Of a stretch of 64,000 nt of DNA, positions 1 through 8,162 are shown piece after piece. The position numbers and the translations under genes are program-made. Positions within the stretch are counted from its first letter, which is position 1, and each line of letters starts with the position of its first letter. The notes beneath the pieces were generated by a model. The model searched no databases, was not told the DNA's origin, and saw nothing but the letters and a program-made list of their open reading frames with translations. The DNA is from Bradyrhizobium agreste (GTDB taxonomy: Bacteria; Pseudomonadota; Alphaproteobacteria; Rhizobiales; Xanthobacteraceae): the NCBI RefSeq assembly GCF_016031625.1, contig NZ_JACCHP010000020.1:186001-250000 (forward strand), written 5' to 3'.

Positions 1-152
1 CGTGCGCGCAGATCGGCGGCGTCAGGCTCCAGCGCGGCGACATCGCGGCCGGCGAGCCCCACGTCGTATCCCGCTCTGGCAAAGGCGCGCGCCGCGGCGC
101 GGCCGATGTCGGATGAGCCGCCCAGCACCAGTACAGACTTGCGCGACGTCAC
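1..152 (-). CDS. Short-chain dehydrogenase, DprE2-like (partial, N-terminus only)
   Basis: Only the first 50 or so codons are inside the window; the gene runs off the left edge. The GTG start (positions 150-152) gives V/M-T-S-R-K-S-V-L-V-L followed by GGSSDIGRA, the glycine-rich NAD(P)-binding turn of short-chain dehydrogenases, and a later GRD motif. It starts 3 bp after the stop of the DprE1-like oxidase upstream, so the two are almost certainly cotranscribed. In actinobacteria DprE1 and DprE2 together epimerise decaprenylphosphoryl-ribose to the arabinose form: the oxidase makes the 2-keto sugar and the SDR reduces it. The pairing is what suggests DprE2; the fragment itself only proves an SDR. 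Confidence 0.75.
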   Translation of the reverse strand, partial: MTSRKSVLVLGGSSDIGRAAARAFARAGYDVGLAGRDVAALEPDAADLRA

Positions 153-155
153 GGC

Positions 156-1481
156 CTAGACCTCATCAAACAGACGTTGTGAAAGCTTGGAGCGGATTCT
201 GCCGGCAGGATCGAGCGATTTGCGGATCGCGTTGAAGCGCGACAGCGCGGGATAGCCGGCTTCGAGCGTCTCCCGCGACTGGCGCGCATCCTTGGCGAGA
301 TAGAGCCGGCCCCCGGCCGCGACAACGAGACGGTCGATCTCGTCGAGAAAATTCAGGATGTCGCCGCGCACGGGGAAATCCAGCGCCAGCGTGTAGCCGG
401 GCAACGGAAACGACAGGATGCCCTCGCCTTGGCCGAGCTTCTTCAGCACCGCGAGGAAGGAGGCGTCGCCGCGCCGCGCGACGCGATCGAGGATCTCGCC
501 GAGCACGTCGCGTGCGCGGTTCTCAGGGATCACGCATTGATGCTGCAGGAAGCCGCGCTTGCCGTAGATGCGATTCCAGTCGGCAATGCTGTCGAGCGGA
601 AAGAAATAGGGATAGAGCGAGACCACATGGCTGCCGCCGGCGCGGCGCGCACCCATGCGGTAATAAAGCTCGTTGAAGGCACGGATGCTAAGGCGGTTCA
701 GCGTCATCGCGGGCAAATCGATCGGCACGCCGAGACCGGGAGCCTTGCCGGCGGGAAATACGGCGGCGCCGGCAGGGAGCTCGTCCTTGCCGGCGTGCTC
801 GCCGAGATAGATCAGCGAGCGGCCGAGATCCTTGCCGCGTGCGGCGCAATCGATCCACGCCACCGAATAGGTCGCGGCATCGCCTGCATCGAGCGCGCGC
901 ATCGCGGCATCAAGATCCGATGCCGAGATCACGCGCTCGCGAATCCACCCCGTTTCGACCTTGCGCAACCGCAAGGTCGCTTCGAGGATGATTCCGGTCA
1001 GGCCCATGCCGCCGATGGTTGCAAAGAACGCATCGGAGTTCTGCTCGCGCGAGGCTTCGATCACCTCGCCCGAGCCCGTGCGCAGCAGGATGGCGTCGAC
1101 ATAGCGGCCGAAGCCGCCTTCGCAATGATGGTTCTTGCCGTGGACGTCGGCGGCGATGGCGCCGCCGATCGACACGAAACGCGTGCCGGGCAGCACGAAG
1201 GGCAAGAAGCCGCGCGGGCCGAAGGTCTCGATCAGATCCGAGAGCAGCACGCCGGCCTCGAGGCGGATGCTGCCGGTCACGGGATCGAACCACCTGATGC
1301 GGTCGAAGCCCGTCATCGTCACCGTCCTGACGGCCCCGATTGCGGCATCGCCATAGGCGCGACCATTGCCGCGCGCGACGGTGCCGGAGACGACGGCGTC
1401 CGCGACCGCCGCGAACGCGCGCGGGCGCAGCATCTCGGTATCGACGACCGGGAAGCGCCCCCAACCGCTGACGAGGGTCAT
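156..1481 (-). CDS. FAD-dependent oxidase, DprE1-like (decaprenylphosphoryl-ribose 2-oxidase family)
   Basis: A 441-residue FAD-binding PCMH/VAO-type oxidoreductase that closely follows the DprE1 pattern: GWGR at 6-9, the FAD-binding RGNGRAYGDA at 37-46, PGTRFVSIGG at 98-107 followed by a HGKNHH turn, GGMGLTG at 157-163, and the C-terminal YLAKDAR at 394-400 carrying the lysine that is catalytic in mycobacterial DprE1. Known DprE1 oxidises the 2'-hydroxyl of polyprenyl-phosphoryl-ribose. The active-site cysteine targeted by benzothiazinones in mycobacteria lines up with Ala366 here (PGYTLALDF). The SDR partner follows 3 bp downstream, and uppP, which recycles polyprenyl phosphate, lies next to it on the same strand. 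The substrate in this organism is an inference. Confidence 0.85.
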   Translation of the reverse strand: MTLVSGWGRFPVVDTEMLRPRAFAAVADAVVSGTVARGNGRAYGDAAIGAVRTVTMTGFDRIRWFDPVTGSIRLEAGVLLSDLIETFGPRGFLPFVLPGTRFVSIGGAIAADVHGKNHHCEGGFGRYVDAILLRTGSGEVIEASREQNSDAFFATIGGMGLTGIILEATLRLRKVETGWIRERVISASDLDAAMRALDAGDAATYSVAWIDCAARGKDLGRSLIYLGEHAGKDELPAGAAVFPAGKAPGLGVPIDLPAMTLNRLSIRAFNELYYRMGARRAGGSHVVSLYPYFFPLDSIADWNRIYGKRGFLQHQCVIPENRARDVLGEILDRVARRGDASFLAVLKKLGQGEGILSFPLPGYTLALDFPVRGDILNFLDEIDRLVVAAGGRLYLAKDARQSRETLEAGYPALSRFNAIRKSLDPAGRIRSKLSQRLFDEV

Positions 1482-1589
1482 GGCTCAGCTCCTGCGCCGG
1501 GCGCGCCGCCCTGCATTGCGAAACTGAGTACCGATCAAAAGCTTACATTGCGTTGAAAGCGCGGTTGGCGCGGAGCCCGGATCCCAAGC

Positions 1590-2396
1590 CTACCGTCCCA
1601 GCGCCAGTGCGATCAGGCCGAGCGTGCCGACGATGACGCGCCACCAGGCGAACAGCACGAAGCCGTGCCGGGTGACGTAGGTCAGGAACGTTTTCACCAC
1701 GATGACCGCGGTGATGAACGACACCACGAAGCCGATCCCGACGATGTTGATATGGTCCATCGTCATCTCGGCGCGGCTCTTGTAGAAATCGTAGGCGAAC
1801 GCACCGATCATGGTGGGAATCGCCAGGAAGAACGAAAACTCCGCCGCCGCGCGCTTGTCGGCGCCGAGCAGCATGGCGGCCACGATGCTGGCGCCGGACC
1901 GCGACACGCCCGGGATCATCGCCACGCATTGCGCGATGCCGATATAGAGATACATCAGCAGCGGAAATTTGGTGGCCTCAAACTCGCGCGGCTTGAGCTC
2001 GAGCTTATCGACCCAGAGCAGGATGGCGCCGCCAACGATCAGCGTGAAACAGACCACCCACGGATTGAACAGCATGAGCTTGATGTATTTGCCGGCGACG
2101 AGGCCGACGATGACAGCCGGCAGGAACGCCACCAGCACGCCGATCACGAAGCGGCGCGCATAGGCATCGCCCGTGAACAGGCCGATCGCGACGTCCCACA
2201 ACTTCCGGAAATACAGCCCCACGATCGCGAGGATCGCGCCCAGCTGGATCAGAACCGTAAACGAATCCCAGAACGTCCCTTCGCCGAGATGAAAGAAGCG
2301 CTCCGCGAGCAGGAGGTGGCCGGTCGAGGATACGGGAAGGAACTCGGTCACACCCTCGATGATGCCGAGGAGCACTGCCCGTATTGCGTCTGACAT
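1590..2396 (-). CDS. uppP: Undecaprenyl-diphosphatase UppP (BacA)
   Basis: A 268-residue polytopic membrane protein of normal family length. It dephosphorylates undecaprenyl diphosphate to the monophosphate carrier used for peptidoglycan and other surface glycans, acting at the periplasmic face of the inner membrane. Both family signatures are present: the acidic E-x3-E pair (E14 and E18) followed by PVSSTGH at 21-27, and the second motif PGVSRSGAS at 162-170, which supplies the serine and arginine of the active site. It reads in the same direction as the downstream DprE1/DprE2-like pair about 110 bp away, so a shared polyprenyl-phosphate theme is plausible but not proven. Divergent from the GST gene over a 169-bp gap. 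Confidence 0.95.
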   Translation of the reverse strand: MSDAIRAVLLGIIEGVTEFLPVSSTGHLLLAERFFHLGEGTFWDSFTVLIQLGAILAIVGLYFRKLWDVAIGLFTGDAYARRFVIGVLVAFLPAVIVGLVAGKYIKLMLFNPWVVCFTLIVGGAILLWVDKLELKPREFEATKFPLLMYLYIGIAQCVAMIPGVSRSGASIVAAMLLGADKRAAAEFSFFLAIPTMIGAFAYDFYKSRAEMTMDHINIVGIGFVVSFITAVIVVKTFLTYVTRHGFVLFAWWRVIVGTLGLIALALGR

Positions 2397-2565
2397 ATTT
2401 ACGGTCCATTTCGGCTGGAAAAGCGGGGCTCTTCTCGCCTATTCCCCCCAATGCTGCAATCGCAAAATGCGGCATCACGCTCTTGCTTCGCGGTTTTGAG
2501 GGACTAGTGTGGCGCCGCACAAACATTGATGGATTCTTAAGCACCATCAAATAGTCAAAGGCTTC

Positions 2566-3258
2566 ATGTTTACGCTGTTTCATCATCCGTTCTGCCCGCA
2601 TTCGCGCTTCATCCGCCTGATCGTGGGCGAATACGGGCTCGACCTGAAGCTGATCGAAGAGCGCAGCTGGGAGCGGCGCGAGGCGTTTCTGCTGCTCAAT
2701 GCGGCCGGCACCACGCCTGTGCTGGTGGACGGGGAACAGCCGCCGATCCCGGGCGCGGCCATCATCGCCGAATATGTCGATGAGGCCTATGGCGCAGGGA
2801 TGGGCGTCAAGCGCCTGATGCCGGAGACGACCTTCGAGCGCGTCGAGGTGCGCCGGCTGATGGCCTGGTTCAACGAAAAGTTCTTCGAGGAGGTCTCGCA
2901 TCCGCTCGTCACCGAGCGCATCTACAAGCGCTTCATGAGCGAGGAGAACGGCGGCGGGCCGCCTTCGGCCGACGTGATGCGCGCAGCGAAGGCCAACGTG
3001 CGCTATCATCTGGCCTATATCGGCTGGCTGGCGCAGACCCGCAATTTCCTCGCCGGCGACCGGCTCACCTACGCGGATCTCGCCGCCGCGGCGCATCTTT
3101 CGGCGATCGACTATCTGGGCGACGTGCCATGGAGCGAGGACGACGCAGCAAAGGCGTGGTACGCGCGGGTGAAATCCCGCCCGTCGTTCCGTCCGCTGCT
3201 GAGCGAATGGCTGGCCGGCGTGCCGGCGTCGCGGACCTATGTGGACCTGGATTTCTGA
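2566..3258 (+). CDS. Glutathione S-transferase family protein
   Basis: A 230-residue soluble protein with an N-terminal thioredoxin fold (residues 1-80, FCPHSR at 9-14 where the catalytic Ser/Cys of GSTs sits, and the cis-proline motif TTPVLVDG near residues 50-60) and an all-helical C-terminal domain from about 90 to 215 ([20 protein letters not shown], the usual GST helix containing an Asp). It would conjugate or reduce electrophilic substrates with glutathione in the cytosol; the substrate cannot be told. The queG gene overlaps its 3' end by about 50 bp in another frame, so the two are likely one transcript, an arrangement often seen in rhizobia. Confidence 0.9.
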   Translation: MFTLFHHPFCPHSRFIRLIVGEYGLDLKLIEERSWERREAFLLLNAAGTTPVLVDGEQPPIPGAAIIAEYVDEAYGAGMGVKRLMPETTFERVEVRRLMAWFNEKFFEEVSHPLVTERIYKRFMSEENGGGPPSADVMRAAKANVRYHLAYIGWLAQTRNFLAGDRLTYADLAAAAHLSAIDYLGDVPWSEDDAAKAWYARVKSRPSFRPLLSEWLAGVPASRTYVDLDF

Positions 3259-4382
3259 GCCTTGATCCGACTGAGCTGAAGGCGGCGCTGGCGCGCGAAG
3301 CGCACGCGCTCGGCTTCGACTGCATCGGCGTTACCGCGCCGGGCACGATCGATGCAGCCGGAAAGCACTTCCTCGAATTCATCGCCTCGGGCGGCCATGG
3401 CGACATGGATTGGCTCGCCAACCAGCCGGAACGGCGCGTCGATCCGCGCGGGCTGTGGGCCGACGTGCGCAGCGTGATCATGCTCGGCGTCAATTACGGT
3501 CCCGACTCCGATCCGCTCGCGGTCCTGAAGCAGCGCGCGCGCGCGGCGATCTCGGTCTATGCGCAGGGCGACGACTATCACGACCTGATCAAGAAGCGGC
3601 TGAAGGCGCTGGCGCGCTGGCTGGTCGCGACCGCGCCAAGCGAGGTGAAAGTGTTCGTCGACACCGCGGCGGTGATGGAGAAGCCGCTGGCGCAGGCCGC
3701 GCATCTCGGCTGGCAGGGCAAGCACACCAACCTCGTCTCGCGCGAGTTCGGCTCATGGCTGTTTCTCGGTGCGATCTACACCACGCTCGATCTGCCGCGC
3801 GACGCTGCCGAGATCGACCATTGCGGCTCGTGCCGCGCCTGTCTCGACATCTGCCCAACCGCGGCGTTCCCTGCGCCCTACAAGCTCGATGCGCGGCGCT
3901 GCATCTCGTATCTGACCATCGAGAACAAGGGCCCGATCCCGCGCGAGTTTCGCAAGGCTATCGGCAATCGCATCTATGGCTGCGACGATTGCCTTGCCGC
4001 GTGCCCGTGGAACAAGTTTGCGCAAGAGGGGCGCGAGGCCAAGCTCGCCGCGCGCGATGAATTACGTGCGCCCTCGCTCGCCGAGCTGGCGCGGCTCGAC
4101 GATGCCGCGTTTCGGGCGCTGTTCACGAAGTCGCCGGTCAAGCGCATCGGCCGCGACCGGTTCTTGCGCAACGTGCTGATTGCGATCGGCAATTCCGGTG
4201 ATGTTTCGCTGGCTGAGGAGGCGCGGCGGCTGCTCGATGACACGAGCCCGCTGGTGCGTGGGGCGGCGGTGTGGGCGCTGGCGCAGTTGCTGGAGCGGGA
4301 CGAGTTTGAGGCGATGAAGTCTGCTGCTGCGAGCAGCGAGCACCATGAGAATGTACGCGAGGAGTGGCGGGCCGCATCCTAG
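3207..4382 (+). CDS. queG: Epoxyqueuosine reductase QueG
   Basis: Cobalamin-dependent iron-sulfur enzyme that performs the last step of queuosine biosynthesis in tRNA, reducing epoxyqueuosine to queuosine. The two 4Fe-4S cluster motifs are intact: C206-x2-C209-x2-C212-x3-C216-P and C259-x2-C262-x3-C266-P (numbering from the ATG at 3207). N-terminal conserved [10 protein letters not shown] and later [14 protein letters not shown] are also present, and the C-terminus carries a HEAT-like repeat ([15 protein letters not shown]), typical of the long QueG form. The start is uncertain: the frame is open further upstream inside the GST gene, and homology only begins near [11 protein letters not shown] (about 3261), so the annotated overlap of about 50 bp with GST is a best guess. 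Confidence 0.93.
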   Translation: MAGRRAGVADLCGPGFLSLDPTELKAALAREAHALGFDCIGVTAPGTIDAAGKHFLEFIASGGHGDMDWLANQPERRVDPRGLWADVRSVIMLGVNYGPDSDPLAVLKQRARAAISVYAQGDDYHDLIKKRLKALARWLVATAPSEVKVFVDTAAVMEKPLAQAAHLGWQGKHTNLVSREFGSWLFLGAIYTTLDLPRDAAEIDHCGSCRACLDICPTAAFPAPYKLDARRCISYLTIENKGPIPREFRKAIGNRIYGCDDCLAACPWNKFAQEGREAKLAARDELRAPSLAELARLDDAAFRALFTKSPVKRIGRDRFLRNVLIAIGNSGDVSLAEEARRLLDDTSPLVRGAAVWALAQLLERDEFEAMKSAAASSEHHENVREEWRAAS

Positions 4383-4390
4383 TCCACCGC

Positions 4391-4561
4391 TGTCATGCCC
4401 CGGCTTGCCGCCTTCGCCAAGGCTTCGGCGGCCGAGCACCCTTGTGGCCCCGGCGTAGCCTTGGCGGAGCCGGGACCGGGGCATCCAGTACGCCGCGGCT
4501 TCTCGACTCAATCACTGCCGTATCGGCGTACTGGATCGCCCGATTAAGTCGGGCGATGACA
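4391..4561. repeat. Dispersed intergenic palindromic repeat (family with TGTCATGCCCCGG / GGGCGATGACA ends)
   Basis: The 230-bp gap after queG is nearly all repeat. It begins with TGTCATGCCCCGGCTTG, contains nested inverted segments (two versions of GGCATCCAGTACGCCG-like and CGTACTGGATCGCCCG), and ends CGGGCGATGACA. Such imperfect hairpins that start and end with GTCAT/ATGAC are abundant between Bradyrhizobium genes. No coding potential is seen; it may act as a transcription terminator for queG because of its hairpins. Confidence 0.65.
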
Positions 4562-4614
4562 CCTGTGTTGTGGCTGGCGCCTCACTACCCTTGATTTCCC
4601 CGTGCATTCCCGCA

Positions 4615-4811
4615 ATCTCGCGCGCATGACAAACATGCCTTTCTTCACCCGCGACGGCGATACATTCCATCCGACGGAAGCCGCCAACGGTCCATGGAAT
4701 CCGAAATCGCTGCACGGGCGCGTCATCATCGGCCTGCTCGGCTTTGCCGGCACCGCGACGGTGGCCGCGCTGGCGCAGCGCAAGCCGATGGTGAATCCGT
4801 CGAAACGGTAG
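4615..4811 (+). pseudogene. Thioesterase-superfamily remnant (N-terminal stump)
   Basis: A short reading frame begins at an internal ATG (near 4627 or, counting an in-frame upstream codon, 4615) and encodes MPFFTRDGDTFHPTEAANG then PWNPKSLHGRVIIGLLGF. This resembles the first 40 residues of TesB-like acyl-CoA thioesterases annotated in Bradyrhizobium (about 260 residues when intact). After GLLGF the similarity ends and only 23 unrelated residues follow before a stop. It faces another truncated gene on the opposite strand, and both lost their 3' ends at about the same place. I therefore read it as the stump left by a deletion, not a functional enzyme. Recognition is from memory of the family, not from an alignment. 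Confidence 0.5.
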
Positions 4812-4814
4812 TTG

Positions 4815-5144
4815 ACGGCTGCCACTCCTCAGCGTCATGATCGCAACGCCCTCGAACATCGCGCGGGCGCCGCCCGCTTCCGGCAAGGTCGATTTGTAGC
4901 TGAAGGTGTAGCGCACATAGAGCGTGGTGCCGTCGGTGACGGGGTCATGCATGTCCCAGCGGAAATCGGTCGCCGTGCGATAGAACCAGTCGTCGATCAT
5001 CGCGGCGATCTTCGTGCGGCCGGCGAAGGTGCCGTAGAAGACGTCGTGATAGACGCCGTCCTCGGTGAACAGCTCGGCGAAGGCTTTGCCGTTGCGCTGC
5101 TCGACGGCGTCGCAGAAGGCGCGCAGCATGGCGGTGGTGGTCAT
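4815..5144 (-). pseudogene. SnoaL/NTF2-like protein, 3'-truncated
   Basis: From the ATG at 5142-5144 (preceded by a GAGAGG ribosome-binding site) the frame encodes about 105 residues of a typical NTF2-like/SnoaL fold: LRAFCDAVEQRNGKAFAELF, YHDVFYGTFAGRTKIAAMI, DDWFYRTATDFRWDMHDPV, then FEGVAIMTLRSG. Family members continue for another 30 or so residues with a G-K-I-x-x-Y-R-E-x-x segment; here the frame departs into an arginine-rich unrelated tail that continues open to 4512. The break at about 4825 lies opposite the break in the convergent thioesterase stump. Function of the intact family is ketosteroid-isomerase-like; this copy is probably dead. Confidence 0.55.
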
Positions 5145-5168
5145 TGGCGTTGCCTCTCAGTTATTGCG

Positions 5169-5360
5169 CCCTCTCCCCTTGTGGGAGAGGGCGGCTCCGC
5201 TCGTTGACGCGCATTCATTTGGGTGAGGGGTTGCTTCCGCGAGTCGGGCTCGTGGAGAGAACCCCTCATCCGGCGCCATAGCCGAAGCTACGCTTCGGCG
5301 TTCTCAAGAACGGCGGGCCCGAAGGCCGCCTATGCCACCTTCTCCCACAAGGGGAGAAGG
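5169..5360. repeat. Dispersed CTCTCCC/GGGAGAGG palindromic repeat
   Basis: The gap between the SnoaL-like stump and the hydrolase is filled by a composite repeat: CCCTCTCCCCTTGTGGGAGAG, then GGGTGAGGGGTTGC..., a middle hairpin AAGCTACGCTTCGGC, and a closing CCTTCTCCCACAAGGGGAGAAGG. Related blocks are found at 7029, 9871, 9987, 10407, 31919 and 37489. It has no coding signal. Confidence 0.75.
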
Positions 5361-5374
5361 AAGAGAAAAGCATC

Positions 5375-6163
5375 TCACCCGATCTCCGCCACCGCGGCAA
5401 GAATGCGCGCGATGTCTTGCGGGCGTGAGAGGCGGTGATCGCCATCCTGGATCATGGTCAGCACGACGTCGTCGGCCGGCAGGCGATGGGTCAGCGCAAA
5501 CGCGTGCTGCCAGGGCACATCGGGATCTTTCGCGCCTTGCAGGATGCGGACGGGGCAGCCGAGATCGATGGCGCTGCCGAGCACGAGGTGCTTGCGTCCC
5601 TCCTCAATCAGGTTCCGCGTGATCGGATAGGGTGTGCCGTCGCCGTACTCCGAGGGGCGCAGCCAAAAGCCCTTGGTCTCGATCTCCTTCCTCACCGCGG
5701 GCGAAAAATTCTTCCACATCAGCTCTTCGGTGAAATCGGGCGCCGGCGCGATCAGCACGAGCCCTGCGAGCGACGCCTTGCCGGCACGCTTCTTGATCTC
5801 GCGCGCGAGCAGCAGCGCCATCCACCCGCCCATGGACGAGCCGATCAGGATTTGCGGGCCATCGCAGAAGCGCTCGAACACCGCAACACTATCCTCGAGC
5901 CAGCTGCCGATGGTCCCATTGGCGAAATCACCGCTGGATTCGCCGTGGCCGGAATAGTCGAACCGGACGATGGCGCGGCCTCGCTCGTGGGCCCAGGCAT
6001 CCAGCGCCACGGCCTTGCCGCCCTGCATGTCCGACTTGAATCCGCCCAGCCAGACCAGGCCGGGATCTTTTCCGTGACGGCGGCGCACCGCGATCCTGCG
6101 TGCGGACGGCCCCTCACCCACATCGATGAACTCGAGCGCGGCATCGGGAATTGCATCGGTCAT
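5375..6163 (-). CDS. Alpha/beta hydrolase
   Basis: A 262-residue single-domain alpha/beta hydrolase. The nucleophile elbow is GSSMGG at 108-113 (Ser110), an oxyanion-region FDYSGHGESSG lies at 68-78, and the acid and base of the triad are probably Asp in KDPDVPW (about 213-219) and His243 in DGDHRLS. The fold and motifs are close to the ABHD10/palmitoyl-thioesterase-like serine hydrolases, which would make it a cytosolic esterase or thioesterase; the substrate is not readable from sequence. It is divergent from infC, separated by 251 bp that carry the infC leader. Confidence 0.88.
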   Translation of the reverse strand: MTDAIPDAALEFIDVGEGPSARRIAVRRRHGKDPGLVWLGGFKSDMQGGKAVALDAWAHERGRAIVRFDYSGHGESSGDFANGTIGSWLEDSVAVFERFCDGPQILIGSSMGGWMALLLAREIKKRAGKASLAGLVLIAPAPDFTEELMWKNFSPAVRKEIETKGFWLRPSEYGDGTPYPITRNLIEEGRKHLVLGSAIDLGCPVRILQGAKDPDVPWQHAFALTHRLPADDVVLTMIQDGDHRLSRPQDIARILAAVAEIG

Positions 6164-6400
6164 GGAACGTTTACTCTGGCTGTGCGGTTTGAGCTGTCCG
6201 GACCTGTTCCGAAAGCACGACCGGCATCGCTATTGGTCCGTTGGGACGCTTGCGGAACAGAGGCAAGGTGTCTATGTCGATCGGCGTGCCGAGGGCCGTG
6301 ACCAAAATGCCTCGCATTTGAGGGTTTTTCGCGCCTCGTCCCAGCGACTTGCTTGCCGGCAAACGCATCTTCCTTCAAGATAGCCGCTTCCTTCACAACT

Positions 6401-6417
6401 TTGGAGAACCACCCATT
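6401..6417 (+). promoter_or_regulatory. infC ribosome-binding site with AUU initiation codon
   Basis: TTGGAG followed by AACCACCC and ATT. IF-3 discriminates against non-canonical start codons, so an AUU start on its own mRNA gives negative feedback (established for E. coli infC). The spacing here is optimal for ATT and no alternative canonical start is properly placed. Confidence 0.85.
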
Positions 6418-6954
6418 CGCCGTCCTAATAAAGCTCCGCCCGCTGCCAGCAAAGACGGGCCACGCATCAATGATGATATCCGCAATGCGCAGATCCAGCT
6501 GATCGACCAGACCGGTGAGAACAAAGGTACCGTCGAGACCGTCGTCGCCATCCGCATGGCGCAGGAAGTCGGAATGGATCTGGTCGAGATTTCGCCGAAT
6601 ACCAGCCCTCCCGTCTGCAAGATCATGGACTACGGGAAGTACAAGTATTCCGCCCAGAAGAAAGCCGCGGAAGCCCGCAAGCGGCAGAAGACCGTCGAGA
6701 TCAAGGAGATCAAGCTCCGTCCGATGATCGACGACCACGATTACGACGTGAAGATGCGCGCGATGCAGCGGTTCTTCGAGGAGGGCGACAAGGTCAAGAT
6801 CACGCTGCGCTATCGCGGCCGCGAAATGGCGCACCAGGAGATCGGCACCAAGCTGCTCGACAAGATCAAGACCGACGTCGCCGAGCTCGCCAAGGTCGAG
6901 CAGGACGCGCGGTTCGAAGGTCGCCAAGTGGTGATGGTGCTGGCGCCGCGCTGA
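6415..6954 (+). CDS. infC: Translation initiation factor IF-3, AUU start codon
   Basis: Encodes a 179-residue IF-3 that binds the 30S subunit, prevents 50S joining and proofreads the start codon. Characteristic segments are [33 protein letters not shown] and the C-terminal [14 protein letters not shown]. No ATG or GTG lies at the expected N-terminus; instead ATT at 6415-6417 is preceded by the ribosome-binding site TTGGAG (6401-6406) with 8 nt spacing, and gives [10 protein letters not shown], the usual alphaproteobacterial IF-3 N-terminus. An AUU start is the classic IF-3 autoregulatory device of Escherichia coli. The frame stays open upstream to an ATG at 6349, but that would add 22 atypical residues. 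A strong terminator follows. Confidence 0.95.
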   Translation: MRRPNKAPPAASKDGPRINDDIRNAQIQLIDQTGENKGTVETVVAIRMAQEVGMDLVEISPNTSPPVCKIMDYGKYKYSAQKKAAEARKRQKTVEIKEIKLRPMIDDHDYDVKMRAMQRFFEEGDKVKITLRYRGREMAHQEIGTKLLDKIKTDVAELAKVEQDARFEGRQVVMVLAPR

Positions 6955-6982
6955 CGCGCCACGCTTTGGGACTTGAGAATTC

Positions 6983-7023
6983 AACGGCCCGCCCGGATCT
7001 CCGGCGGGCCGTTTTGTTTTTTG
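6983..7023 (+). terminator. Rho-independent terminator of infC
   Basis: An 11-bp perfect stem AACGGCCCGCC (6983-6993) / GGCGGGCCGTT (7003-7013) with a 9-nt loop, followed by a T-rich run (TTTTGTTTTTTG). It lies 29 bp after the infC stop and is the clearest intrinsic terminator in the window. It shows that infC is transcribed apart from rpmI-rplT here. Confidence 0.9.
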
Positions 7024-7028
7024 TCGAG

Positions 7029-7190
7029 GTGCAGCCGCGGGCGCCGCTGCACCCTCGCCCGCTTGCGGGGCGCTTGCGGGAGAGGGTGGCGCGAAGCGCC
7101 GGGTGAGGGCTCTCTCCTCTGGGAGACTATCCCGTTGCGGAGACAGCCCACTCCCCAGCCCTCCCCCGCAGGCGGGGGAGGGAGCGCACC
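7029..7190. repeat. Dispersed CTCTCCC/GGGAGAGG palindromic repeat
   Basis: Starts with the hairpin GTGCAGCCGCGGGCGCCGCTGCAC, continues with CCTCGCCCGCTTGCGGGGCG, GGGTGAGGGCTCTC, and ends CCTCCCCCGCAGGCGGGGGAGG. Same family as the copies flanking the DUF559 gene at 10 kb. No coding signal. Confidence 0.75.
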
Positions 7191-7203
7191 GGCGTCGTGA
7201 CAA

Positions 7204-7608
7204 CTACGCCCGCGTCGCCACCCAGGTGCCGCTGCACGGGTCGCCGGAAATGATGCCCCTCCACGACCCGGCGCCGGTCACCCCGGCGAGCCGGCCGCCG
7301 CCACTGGCGTGGGAGGCGCCGACCGAGACCTGGACGGCGACAGCGCCGGAGCGGTTGACCCGGCCCGAGACCCGGCCGCCGCCAGCGGAGGAGACGCGGC
7401 TGCCTGTCACGGTGAAGGGAACGCTGTAGCCCGAGCCGCAATTGCCGCGGGTGGTGGCGAAAGTGACGTTCCAGATGCCATCATAGCCGCCGGCGCGGGC
7501 GTCGGCCGCCTGCGGCAGCGCAGCCGCGGCGAGCACGGCGAACAGCGCCAGGCGGCGCGGATGGGCGAAATCGGCCAGTGAAGCCGGAAATTGCTGGAAA
7601 TGGGCCAT
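7204..7608 (-). CDS. Small secreted protein of unknown function
   Basis: A 134-residue protein with a Sec-type signal: a basic/polar start, then LALFAVLAAAALPQAADARA (about residues 20-39) with a likely cleavage after ADA. The mature part (about 95 residues) is Gly/Ser/Thr/Val-rich with GGYDGIWNVTF, a CGSGYSVPFTV segment, a GGGRVSGRVNRSG segment and a C-terminal GDPCSGTWVATRA. The two cysteines could form a disulfide. It looks like a small periplasmic beta-rich protein of a kind common in Bradyrhizobium; I cannot name its function. It lies between infC and rpmI on the opposite strand. Confidence 0.75.
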   Translation of the reverse strand: MAHFQQFPASLADFAHPRRLALFAVLAAAALPQAADARAGGYDGIWNVTFATTRGNCGSGYSVPFTVTGSRVSSAGGGRVSGRVNRSGAVAVQVSVGASHASGGGRLAGVTGAGSWRGIISGDPCSGTWVATRA

Positions 7609-7882
7609 TTTGGACCTGCTTCAGACGAGAAAGGCTTGGATATGAGGTGGCAGCCTCCAATGGTCGGCGAGCCGGTTGCGGCGGTTCATCGTTGCCAATT
7701 GGCCTGTCCTCTGTCATAAGCCCAGCCTTCATCGCCCGGCTGATTTACGGGCTGCCGTGGCGATGTCTCGTGCGGGTTTCGCGCTCGTTCGCAAAACCTG
7801 AGCACAATCAACGCTCTAACGAGCAATTTTGACGGTCCAGCCGCCTTCGCGGGCGGATCTCTGTGGCCATGAGGAGAGCCAA

Positions 7883-8083
7883 ATGCCCAAGCTGAAGACC
7901 AAATCGGGCGCTAAAAAGCGCTTCAAGGTGACTGCCACCGGCAAAGTGATGCACGCCCAGCGCGGCAAGCGTCACGGCATGATCAAGCGGACGAAGAAGC
8001 AGATCCGTCAGCTGCGCGGCACCCGCGTGCTGTTCAAGACCGACGGCGACAACGTCAAGAAGTACTTCTTGCCGAACGCCTGA
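7883..8083 (+). CDS. rpmI: 50S ribosomal protein L35
   Basis: A 66-residue basic protein of the large ribosomal subunit: [20 protein letters not shown] at the N-terminus, then [18 protein letters not shown] and a C-terminal KKYFLPNA. The start at 7883 is preceded by GAGGAGAG and gives the standard N-terminus, although the frame is open to 7829. It is followed after 79 bp by rplT, the conserved rpmI-rplT operon. In many bacteria L20 or IF-3 level controls this operon; here infC is separate, with its own terminator and an unrelated gene in between. Confidence 0.97.
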   Translation: MPKLKTKSGAKKRFKVTATGKVMHAQRGKRHGMIKRTKKQIRQLRGTRVLFKTDGDNVKKYFLPNA

Positions 8084-8162
8084 TCGCGTCCACGATCATT
8101 GCCATCCCTGCCGCGTCCGCGCGGCAATCCGATAACCAAAGTCATCTCTGAAGGATTTCGTC

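Noticed and set aside
429-1556. A 375-codon plus-strand frame opposite the DprE1-like gene
   Set aside because: Shadow frame; the minus-strand protein has all DprE1 motifs in order, the plus-strand one has none.
6171-6368. Short minus-strand frame in the infC leader
   Set aside because: 65 codons without a ribosome-binding site or similarity; the region is better explained as leader and promoter of infC and the divergent hydrolase.
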